Assembly: GCA_012513425.1 (NCBI GenBank) | Contig: JAAZCF010000143.1 | Location: forward strand, 1 to 22,701 | Direction of reading: 5' to 3' | Length of the DNA stretch: 22,701 nt | Source: Bacteroidales bacterium | GTDB taxonomy: Bacteria; Bacteroidota; Bacteroidia; Bacteroidales; UBA932 | Part shown: positions 1 to 6,747 of the stretch, piece by piece | How positions within the stretch are numbered: the first letter of the stretch is position 1 | Layout: each line of letters begins with the position of its first letter | Notes under the pieces: generated by a model | What the model was told of the DNA's origin: nothing | What the model saw: the letters and a program-made list of their open reading frames with translations, nothing else | The model's database searches: none | Made by a program: the position numbers and the translations under genes

Positions 1-362
1 ATGCTCCCCATAGCATCCTTGAAAGAAACTTTGCTATTATCAGTTATCATTCCACAGCGCACAACCTCACCACTTCTTGTGAAGGCTAAATTTGCTAAAT
101 AGCATACTGCATAAGCATTGTAACAATCTATCCTTTTTAGCTTTGGGTCAATAGGCAAGAGCATAAGTCTCCATCTAAAGCCGCGAGCCAAAGTGTCAAC
201 AAACCCCGTCATCATGGCAGCGAATATCCACCAATAATTGCAGCTCTTTAGTTCTTTAGCAAATTCATTCCAATCTATCTTCCTGAATGCCAAATATAAA
301 AGCACTAAGGTCAAAGAAAGAACAAGAAAATATCGTATGACTTTTTTTAGATTGGCGTTCAT
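1..362 (-). CDS. Flippase-like / lysylphosphatidylglycerol synthase TM-domain protein, 5' part (runs off left edge)
   Basis: The minus strand is open from an ATG at 362 to the window edge (120 full codons, no stop). The protein begins MNANLKKVIRYF and has a first membrane segment at about residues 10-26 and a second at about 43-55 (NYWWIFAAMM). The motif FTRSGEVVRC near residues 97-106 matches the RxGExxR signature I associate with the LPG_synthase_TM family (PF03706, also called UPF0104/AglD-like). These integral membrane proteins are thought to move or modify lipids; the substrate of this one cannot be told. The start is supported by a TAnnTTTG -7 box at 393..386, 23 nt upstream. It is transcribed divergently from the PfkB kinase. 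The family call is fairly sure, the function is not. Confidence 0.72.
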   Translation of the reverse strand, partial: MNANLKKVIRYFLVLSLTLVLLYLAFRKIDWNEFAKELKSCNYWWIFAAMMTGFVDTLARGFRWRLMLLPIDPKLKRIDCYNAYAVCYLANLAFTRSGEVVRCGMITDNSKVSFKDAMGS

Positions 363-385
363 AAATCTTGAAGTAAATTAGGCGT

Positions 386-393
386 CAAAGGTA
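386..393 (-). promoter_or_regulatory. Putative Bacteroidota -7 box for the leftward flippase-like gene
   Basis: The minus strand reads TACCTTTG, a full match to the Bacteroidota -7 consensus TAnnTTTG. It ends 23 nt before the ATG at 362, close to the spacing of the other promoters in this window. No TTTG -33 element is visible at the usual distance. Confidence 0.5.
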
Positions 394-404
394 GTATTTT
401 TTAT

Positions 405-412
405 TAATTTTG
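405..412 (+). promoter_or_regulatory. Putative Bacteroidota -7 box for the PfkB kinase / MBL hydrolase pair
   Basis: TAATTTTG matches TAnnTTTG exactly and ends 20 nt before the ATG at 433. No -33 TTTG is seen. It lies back to back with the leftward -7 box at 386-393, with only 11 nt between the two boxes. Confidence 0.55.
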
Positions 413-432
413 TAAGGTAATACTCATAAGCT

Positions 433-1443
433 ATGAACAATGATGCTATGGGCAAATCCATTCTTGGAATAGGTAATGCTCTCACAGATATCTTGGCAGT
501 CATGCCAGATGATTCGATTCTTAAACAATTTAACCTTCCCAAAGGAAGTATGCAACATGTTGATGCCCAAGCCGGCAACAAAATATGGGACGCAATTAAA
601 GATTGCGGAATAAAATATGTAGCCGGTGGTAGTGCTGCAAACACAATCTCAGCAACAGCAATATTTGGCATGAAATCAGGTTTTATCGGCAAGGTCGGAA
701 AAGATGAAATTGGTTCTCTTTTCAAATCCGCGCAAAAGCAAGATGGAATTGATTCAAAATTACTTCGAGGAAAAGCCCCTAGCGGCAGAGCTGTAGTTAT
801 CATCACTGAACCGAATTACGAAAGAACATTTGCTACTTATCTCGGAGCTGCTCTAGAATTAGAGCCGGAAAATCTAAATCCTGAAGAATTCAAAGGTTAT
901 GACTACCTCCATCTTGAAGGCTATTTAGTGCAGAACCAACGTCTTTTCCGTAGAGCAATTGAAATCGGGAAAGAGCTTGGAATGACTATTTCAATTGACT
1001 TGGCCAGCTATAATGTTGTGGAGTCCAATAGTGCTTTTTTACACGATATTATTCAAAATTATGTTGACATTGTGTTCGCAAACGAAACTGAAGCAGTTGC
1101 TTTCGCCGGGAAAACTCCTCGTGAGGCTCTTGATGAATTGGCCGAATTATGCCCTGTTGCTGTTGTCAAAATGGGGAAACAAGGCTCCATGGTTCTCTCT
1201 GGTAAAGATTTTTTTATGATTGATCCGTGTGAAGCTTTGGCTACTGATGCAACCGGAGCCGGAGATCTATATGCTGCAGGTTTCTTATACGCACATTCAT
1301 TGGGAATGCCATTGGATATTTGCGGAAAAGTAGGCAGCATCCTCGCTGCAAAAGTTGTTGAGGTGATAGGAACCAAAATTGATATTCCACGTTGGAAAGA
1401 AGCAAAAAAAGAAATCAGGACATTAATGAATGTAACCGAATAA
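433..1443 (+). CDS. PfkB-family kinase, probably adenosine kinase
   Basis: This is a cytoplasmic ribokinase-fold kinase that transfers phosphate from ATP to a nucleoside or sugar hydroxyl; close Bacteroidales relatives are usually called adenosine kinase. The 336-residue protein opens with the GIGNALTD substrate-binding segment, has the GGSAANT lid motif at residues 65-71 and the PfkB signature DATGAGD at 272-278, in which D278 is the expected catalytic base and GAG the anion hole. Length is normal for adenosine-kinase-like PfkB proteins. ATG 433 was chosen because the -7 box lies 20 nt upstream; ATG 448 is a possible alternative. The exported MBL-fold hydrolase follows after 12 nt and is probably cotranscribed. 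Family is certain; the substrate (adenosine, inosine or a sugar) is inferred from overall resemblance only. Confidence 0.88.
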   Translation: MNNDAMGKSILGIGNALTDILAVMPDDSILKQFNLPKGSMQHVDAQAGNKIWDAIKDCGIKYVAGGSAANTISATAIFGMKSGFIGKVGKDEIGSLFKSAQKQDGIDSKLLRGKAPSGRAVVIITEPNYERTFATYLGAALELEPENLNPEEFKGYDYLHLEGYLVQNQRLFRRAIEIGKELGMTISIDLASYNVVESNSAFLHDIIQNYVDIVFANETEAVAFAGKTPREALDELAELCPVAVVKMGKQGSMVLSGKDFFMIDPCEALATDATGAGDLYAAGFLYAHSLGMPLDICGKVGSILAAKVVEVIGTKIDIPRWKEAKKEIRTLMNVTE

Positions 1444-1455
1444 ACAATAATTACA

Positions 1456-2259
1456 ATGAAAAAACTTTTTACTATTGTAGTGTTGGCATTGGCTTGCCTT
1501 TCTGCCTCAGCTCAAGGAAAATATGCAAGCGAAGTTGTCTATAAAGGTGATGACATCACTTTTTTGAAAATTGATGGCCATACATGGCATGGATATGGGA
1601 AAATGGTATATAATGAGACTGTTTATATTGTCGAAGGAAGCAAAAAAGCTTTGGTGATTGATGCTGGAACAAACATCCAAAATCTTGACCAAATTGTTGC
1701 TTCTATCACATCAAAGCCGGTCATTTTGGTAGCAACCCATCTTCATGGAGACCATACAGGCTCAGCAATTAATGATTTTGATGAAATATGGTTTTATCCT
1801 GTGGATGAAGCAACTGAAAACCAGAATCTGAAAAACTATAAGGGCAAAAAAAACTCATTGAAAGATGGTATGGTGTTTGACCTTGGTGACAGAAATATTA
1901 CTGTGTTTCACACACCAGGTCACACAGAAGGAAGTGTTACATACATTGATTTCAAAAACCATTACGGCTTTAGTGGGGACTCTTTTGGTAATACGGACTT
2001 GCTTCTTGGCACCACTATTTCCGGATTCAGAGCTTCATGTCTAAAGATGCTTGACATAATGAAGCGCAACAATATTGAGCTCCTTTATCCTGGTCACTCT
2101 GCAGGGGATTATTGTGAGACTCAAGCCTCTATTCAAAACGAAATAGAGATGTGCGATGGCCTTTTGAATGGCAGTTTGAAAGGTGAAAAAGGAAATAGAG
2201 GACTAATTTTGGCCATTAATGGTCAAAGGCTTGAATACTCTGAAAGTCAAGTCAAATAA
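1456..2259 (+). CDS. Exported MBL-fold metallo-hydrolase
   Basis: The 267-residue protein starts with a Sec signal peptide (MKK, hydrophobic core to about residue 17, likely cleavage after ASA at residue 19), so the enzyme should act in the periplasm or be anchored there; Cys14 makes a poor lipobox because position -3 is Ala. All dinuclear zinc ligands of the metallo-beta-lactamase fold are visible: H95-x-H97-x-D99-H100, H156 in TPGH, D175 in SGDSFG and H214 in YPGH. Asp, not Cys, at the bridging position and the glyoxalase II/lactonase-like motif order argue against a B1 beta-lactamase. The substrate is unknown. It lies 12 nt behind the PfkB kinase with no promoter of its own in the gap, and its stop codon is 1 nt from the stop of malQ on the other strand. 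Confidence 0.85.
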   Translation: MKKLFTIVVLALACLSASAQGKYASEVVYKGDDITFLKIDGHTWHGYGKMVYNETVYIVEGSKKALVIDAGTNIQNLDQIVASITSKPVILVATHLHGDHTGSAINDFDEIWFYPVDEATENQNLKNYKGKKNSLKDGMVFDLGDRNITVFHTPGHTEGSVTYIDFKNHYGFSGDSFGNTDLLLGTTISGFRASCLKMLDIMKRNNIELLYPGHSAGDYCETQASIQNEIEMCDGLLNGSLKGEKGNRGLILAINGQRLEYSESQVK

Positions 2260-2260
2260 A

Positions 2261-4909
2261 TCATCTTGTCCCAGCAATCATCTGGGAAATATGCAGATTG
2301 AAATACCTTTTCTCTAGAAGATCTTCTAGAGAAAGGTGCATTCTATATCTCCAGTAATGATGATGGTTTGCAGGGTCGTTTATGCGTTCTTGATCCGCAG
2401 GGCCTTCTCTTCGTGTTGTAACAGCAGTTGCAAACCAGTCCTGAATAGGGATTATGGTGAGTATTGACTTTGAAGAAAGGTTGGCTCTAATGATTCGCTC
2501 GGCTAACCAAGGTTCGCAAGAAGTAGGAACTTCTCCTTTGAAACCCAAAAAGTCATGGTAGTATTGCTCAGAAAAACTGCGATTTTCTTCCCACCATCCA
2601 CGAATAGTTGAAACGTCATGGGAAGAAGGACTGCATACTGAGAAATAAGGATATTGCTGCGGATCACCCCACATCCATCCGGGTGTTTTAGGCATTCTTT
2701 GCAACTCCAATGTGAGTATTTTCAATTGTGAAAGTACTCTCCCTACACATTGAGGCACCATACCAAGATCTTCAGCACAAGCTAGCATGTTAGTGGCATC
2801 AATAATCTCAGGCAGTTTTTGGTAAGATAATTTCTCCCAAAAGACTTCGTTTCTGTGAAAGAAATAATCATTGTAGATATTATCAAAAGCTTGCTTTTGG
2901 TCTTGAGATAAGGCTTGATAGGAATATTTACTCTGCGCATTTATACAAGGGTGATAATACCCTTCTTTTCGCGGATCAGTAACAAAAAGCAGCTCTGAGA
3001 CCAAAGACAACATCTGCTCTTTTATCTCAGAATGCTTCTTCCCTTTGACATCAAACCAAGCTGCAATGGCCTTTTGACTGCCATAATGTTCTTTCAGAGT
3101 AAATACATCAACTTGATTACTATCCAAAAAGTGCTTCTGAACAAATTCACATTGGTTGCCAAATAATTCTTTTATTTGATAATATCTGATAAATGGGCAG
3201 GCATCCCTTTCATATTGAAAATTAAAACCCGCAGAACGCAAATCATCTGCACTATATGCCAACGCAGGACTGAAGTGTCCCATAGTTCCATATAGCTCAT
3301 CTGAAGGAATTTCCCAGATACGGAAGAAGCCCAAAACATGATCTATGCGATAAGCATCGAAATATTCTGCCATCTTTGAAAGACGTCGCTTCCACCAAGC
3401 ATATCCATCTTTGGCCATTGACCCCCAATTATAAGTTGGGAAGCCCCAATTTTGGCCTTTTGATGAAAAATAATCCGGTGGGGCACCGGCCTGACTATCC
3501 ATATTGAAGTATTGAGGAGAAGTCCAGGCTTCAACACTGCATTGTGATATACCAATAGGAATATCTCCTTTTAAAGCTACTGCTTTAGAATTTGCATAGG
3601 CATGAGCAGCACTAAGTTGTTCGTGGAGAAGATACTGCAAGTAGCAGTAAAAATCCATATTGTATCTCTCATCTTTATCATGCAGCAGCTCATTTACTAA
3701 TGAAGGTTTATATGTAGAATATTCATCCCACTGCGTAAAATCAGCAGTTAAGTATCGATCTCTCAGACAACAAAAAGCAGCATAGGCAGGCAGCCAGTCA
3801 GCATTTTCCTTTGCAAAAAGTTTGTAATAATTAGTGCCAAGAAGAGAATGACCACTCTCAGAAAAAAGCTTTCTAGTATATGCAAATTTGTACCTCAACA
3901 CTTTTTCAAAGTCAATCTGAGGTAAAACATCTATCTCGGCAAATTTGCGCATGTAATTGTTTTCAAAGACTTTATCTTTTATGACACCTGCAGCCTTCAA
4001 ATTGAGGTATAGAGGGTTAAGTGCCATAACACTAATGCATTTATATGGATATGAATCTATCCATGTTTTGCTTGCGATGCAGTCATTTACCGGAAGTAAC
4101 TGAATAAAATGCTGGCCTGTAGTAGCAGCCCAATCAATAAGTAGCTTCAAATCACCAAAGTCCCCTATTCCACAACTATTTTTGCTTCTCAAAGAAAAAA
4201 CTGGCACCGCAGTCCCCACAAAGCGGTCTTTACGAAGAATAAAATCAAGCTCAGAATGTTCAATTACATAACTTTCTGAAATCTCCAATTTCGGAATAGA
4301 AACAACATGGTTGTCACCTCTCTCCCATTCTATGTCTCCGTCTTTGTTTTTCTTGATAAACTTATATTCAATATTGCCTTTCAGTTTTGAAGAAAATAAA
4401 GAAACAGCCCATCGATATTCATCAACAATATTCATTTTAACCGCTTTGGATTCATCCCATGCCCCCAAAGCAGGTACATTTCCACAAATGTACAAGGACT
4501 GACTGTCTTCCATAGCAGGAGCAGTTGCCCGAAAAATGATTTCTTTCAAAAAGGCATGAGTTGAGAGTCCTTTTTGTTTACTTTTGTTATAAATAATTGA
4601 AGAAAAAGGCCGGCGCAAAAAAGGAGCGCTGTTGCTGTTGCCCTGCCACTGATCTTGAAGAATAATTCGCTTGCTCAAATGGCTTATCTTTATTACTCTT
4701 GAATTTCCTGCTTCTTTTATTGTAGCTCCTTCATTACCCTTAACTATATAATTATACGATAAAACATAGTCGGAATTTGCTTTCAAATCAAGACTTGCAG
4801 TCCACAAAACCTCCTCAGAGCACTTCATAGGAAGCAACTCTTTATTAATTTCAATATAAATTTTTTGACCGAAATATGTTTTATACTCGATAGAAAACTC
4901 AACAATCAT
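2261..4909 (-). CDS. malQ: 4-alpha-glucanotransferase (amylomaltase, GH77) with N-terminal CBM20 modules
   Basis: MalQ transfers alpha-1,4-glucan chains between maltodextrins and releases glucose, in maltose, starch or glycogen use. The 882-residue protein has two N-terminal beta-sandwich regions and then a GH77 barrel from about residue 235 (VGTAVPVFSLR). Catalytic residues are visible: nucleophile D523 in YRIDHVLG, acid/base E713 in CAEDLG and stabilising D765 in SSHDVS. The second CBM20 (about 125-230) keeps the starch-binding loop GNVPALGAWD; the first (about 1-100) lacks a recognisable GSxPxLGxW segment and looks degenerate. Length is usual for Bacteroidales MalQ. The ATG lies 1 nt after the prmC stop, so translation is probably coupled. 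It is the last gene of the ponA-ddl-prmC-malQ unit; its 3' end carries two hairpins. Confidence 0.95.
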   Translation of the reverse strand: MIVEFSIEYKTYFGQKIYIEINKELLPMKCSEEVLWTASLDLKANSDYVLSYNYIVKGNEGATIKEAGNSRVIKISHLSKRIILQDQWQGNSNSAPFLRRPFSSIIYNKSKQKGLSTHAFLKEIIFRATAPAMEDSQSLYICGNVPALGAWDESKAVKMNIVDEYRWAVSLFSSKLKGNIEYKFIKKNKDGDIEWERGDNHVVSIPKLEISESYVIEHSELDFILRKDRFVGTAVPVFSLRSKNSCGIGDFGDLKLLIDWAATTGQHFIQLLPVNDCIASKTWIDSYPYKCISVMALNPLYLNLKAAGVIKDKVFENNYMRKFAEIDVLPQIDFEKVLRYKFAYTRKLFSESGHSLLGTNYYKLFAKENADWLPAYAAFCCLRDRYLTADFTQWDEYSTYKPSLVNELLHDKDERYNMDFYCYLQYLLHEQLSAAHAYANSKAVALKGDIPIGISQCSVEAWTSPQYFNMDSQAGAPPDYFSSKGQNWGFPTYNWGSMAKDGYAWWKRRLSKMAEYFDAYRIDHVLGFFRIWEIPSDELYGTMGHFSPALAYSADDLRSAGFNFQYERDACPFIRYYQIKELFGNQCEFVQKHFLDSNQVDVFTLKEHYGSQKAIAAWFDVKGKKHSEIKEQMLSLVSELLFVTDPRKEGYYHPCINAQSKYSYQALSQDQKQAFDNIYNDYFFHRNEVFWEKLSYQKLPEIIDATNMLACAEDLGMVPQCVGRVLSQLKILTLELQRMPKTPGWMWGDPQQYPYFSVCSPSSHDVSTIRGWWEENRSFSEQYYHDFLGFKGEVPTSCEPWLAERIIRANLSSKSILTIIPIQDWFATAVTTRREGPADQERINDPANHHHYWRYRMHLSLEDLLEKRYFNLHISQMIAGTR
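2269..2287. terminator. Hairpin at the malQ / MBL-hydrolase tail-to-tail junction
   Basis: TCCCAG (2269-2274) and CTGGGA (2282-2287) form a perfect 6-bp GC-rich stem with a 7-nt loop. It sits over the last codons of malQ, just beyond the stop of the MBL gene. Neither strand has a proper U-tract, so it could be a weak terminator or an mRNA 3'-end stabiliser. Low confidence as a terminator. Confidence 0.3.
2309..2334. repeat. Perfect 26-bp palindrome inside malQ 3' end
   Basis: The two 13-nt arms, 2309-2321 and 2322-2334, are exact reverse complements with no spacer, centred on GATC (2320-2323); a T-G wobble and a C-G pair extend it to 2307-2336. It lies 50 nt beyond the stop codon of the plus-strand MBL gene and within codons for the LSLEDLLEK stretch of MalQ. 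As RNA it would form a strong hairpin from either strand. No T-run follows on either side. Confidence 0.6.
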
Positions 4910-4910
4910 A

Positions 4911-5759
4911 CTAACTCACCACTTTTACAAATCTGTCTTTATCGTTAAAATCTTTCTTCACTTCAGCTTTTGAGAAAAGCACTGCTGTTTCATGCGCAAG
5001 AAATTCATTAACCTCCATCCACATCACACCATTTGGTTTGAGTAAAGATTGAGACCATACCGCTAAGGCCTTATAAAACAGTAGAGGATTCTCATCAGGA
5101 ACAAACAAAGCCAACTCCGGCTCCCATTTCAAAACATTATCGCGCATAAAAGCTTTTTCGCTTTCTCGAATATATGGAGGATTGCTCACGATTAAATCAA
5201 ATTGCGGAAGTCCTGCCGGAGGCATTTGGAGAATATCAGCTTGAAAAAACACCGGTTTTATGCATTTGACTCGTTGCTTGCAAGCAATTGAGAGAGCTTC
5301 GTCGCTGATGTCGCAACCATATACTTGTGCATCCAGGAACTCTGATGAAAATGCATAAGCAAGACAGCCTGAACCGGTGCAAACATCAAGCACATTAAAA
5401 TTATCATCTTTACTATGCTCCAATATATTCTCAGCATCTTCTGCAGCCAAAGAGAATAGTTGCTCTGTCTCCGGCCTGGGAATCAACACACCTTCCTTGA
5501 TTTTCAGTTTGATACCTGCAAAATGACAATTGCCAATCACATATTGTATAGGCTTTGCTTGCTGTAGTTCAGAAGCCATATTTTGCAGCTGCTCAAGTTG
5601 AGGCGCAGGAATCTGCATATTTGGTTCACTGAGGCACTTATATCTTTCAATTGATAGTACTTGACAAATAACAGTAGTTGCAATAGACTTTGCCTCTCTC
5701 TGTGGGTAGAGTGAAAGTAAATTCTCTGTAAGAGATTTGATAAAGTCTGCAATTGTCAT
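4911..5759 (-). CDS. prmC: Peptide chain release factor N5-glutamine methyltransferase
   Basis: PrmC (HemK) methylates the glutamine of the GGQ motif of release factors RF1 and RF2 with S-adenosylmethionine, which speeds termination of translation. The 282-residue protein has the helical N-terminal domain (about 1-90), then a Rossmann methyltransferase domain with the SAM-binding DVCTGSG at residues 125-131 and the diagnostic NPPY at 193-196, which binds the substrate glutamine. Length is normal. It starts 3 nt after ddl and ends 1 nt before malQ. In many bacteria prmC sits beside prfA; here it lies between a cell-wall gene and a sugar gene, so the context does not inform function. Confidence 0.94.
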   Translation of the reverse strand: MTIADFIKSLTENLLSLYPQREAKSIATTVICQVLSIERYKCLSEPNMQIPAPQLEQLQNMASELQQAKPIQYVIGNCHFAGIKLKIKEGVLIPRPETEQLFSLAAEDAENILEHSKDDNFNVLDVCTGSGCLAYAFSSEFLDAQVYGCDISDEALSIACKQRVKCIKPVFFQADILQMPPAGLPQFDLIVSNPPYIRESEKAFMRDNVLKWEPELALFVPDENPLLFYKALAVWSQSLLKPNGVMWMEVNEFLAHETAVLFSKAEVKKDFNDKDRFVKVVS

Positions 5760-5762
5760 TTA

Positions 5763-6743
5763 CTATCGGGCACTTTCAATCAATTGGGTAAAGAATTCTT
5801 TCATATCTATACCTGCCTCTCTTACCATCTTTGGGACCAAGCTTTGCTTTGTCATTCCAGGAGTTGCATTTATTTCAAGAAGATACACACCTTCTTTAGA
5901 AAAAATATAGTCCATTCTTAATAACCCTGGACTACCTAAATGTTTATATATTTTCTCTGTCCAATAACTGATGTCTTGTGCTTGTGACTCCGAGATGTTT
6001 GCAGGGCATATTTCTTCACTTTTACCCAAATATTTGGCTTCGTAATCAAAATATTCATTTTGAGTAATAATTTCAGTAACAGGAAGTGTAATAACCTTTG
6101 AATCAGCCATATAAACAGCTTGAGTCATTTCTCTACCAACTACAGCCTGCTCAATAAGCAGAGTGTCGCTCTCTTTAAAGGCAGCGTCAATGGCGGCAGG
6201 TATATCAATAGCTTCTTGAACTTTTGTAATACCAAAACTACTACCTCCGTCAGAAGGCTTCACAAAAACCGGCAATGATAACTTTTCGACAATGGCATCC
6301 ACAGAATAAGGCTCGCCTTTGTGAAGAAAAACATCTGGAGCTAACTTAACGCCAGTGTCTCGTAAAAAAGCTTTGCATGAGTATTTGTTAAATGCAACTG
6401 TACAAACAAAAGACGAACAAGTAGTAACAGGAATCCCCATCATTTCAAAATACCCCTGGAGCAAACCATTTTCACCGGGGATACCATGAATGGTGATGCA
6501 AGCAACATCGAATTTGATGCCATTGCAAGAAAACTTGCCTTTGTCCACCTCACCCAATACTCGCATAATTCCTTCATCAAAATCATCCCATTCAACCAAC
6601 TGCCAATTGTCAGCATTGAAAAGAATCTCGAAAACATTATATTTTGAGCGGTCAATCTGAGAAGCCGCAAAACGTCCACTTTTTATGGAAATATCTCTTT
6701 CTGAAGATATTCCACCATAAATAACTGCAATATTTATTTTCAT
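5763..6743 (-). CDS. ddl: D-alanine--D-alanine ligase
   Basis: Ddl joins two D-Ala with ATP in the cytoplasm, giving the dipeptide end of the peptidoglycan stem peptide. The 326-residue ATP-grasp enzyme shows the N-terminal YGGISSERD with E15 at the position that holds the first D-Ala, the SDGGSSFG loop at 164-171, K237-Y238 in DYEAKYLG (the Tyr typical of D-Ala-D-Ala rather than D-Ala-D-Lac ligases) and the metal-binding E290-x-N292 in EINATPG. Length is normal. It lies 4 nt behind ponA and 3 nt ahead of prmC, so it shares a transcript with a peptidoglycan polymerase. Confidence 0.96.
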   Translation of the reverse strand: MKINIAVIYGGISSERDISIKSGRFAASQIDRSKYNVFEILFNADNWQLVEWDDFDEGIMRVLGEVDKGKFSCNGIKFDVACITIHGIPGENGLLQGYFEMMGIPVTTCSSFVCTVAFNKYSCKAFLRDTGVKLAPDVFLHKGEPYSVDAIVEKLSLPVFVKPSDGGSSFGITKVQEAIDIPAAIDAAFKESDTLLIEQAVVGREMTQAVYMADSKVITLPVTEIITQNEYFDYEAKYLGKSEEICPANISESQAQDISYWTEKIYKHLGSPGLLRMDYIFSKEGVYLLEINATPGMTKQSLVPKMVREAGIDMKEFFTQLIESAR

Positions 6744-6747
6744 CTAA

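Noticed and set aside
378..806. 142-residue minus-strand reading frame over the start of the PfkB kinase
   Set aside because: It lies antisense to a gene with clear motifs, its composition has no recognisable domain, and it would include the divergent promoter region. It is a shadow frame.
1456..2259. Reading the MBL-fold protein as a resistance beta-lactamase
   Set aside because: The bridging residue is Asp175 rather than the Cys of B1 enzymes, and no resistance or mobile context is present.
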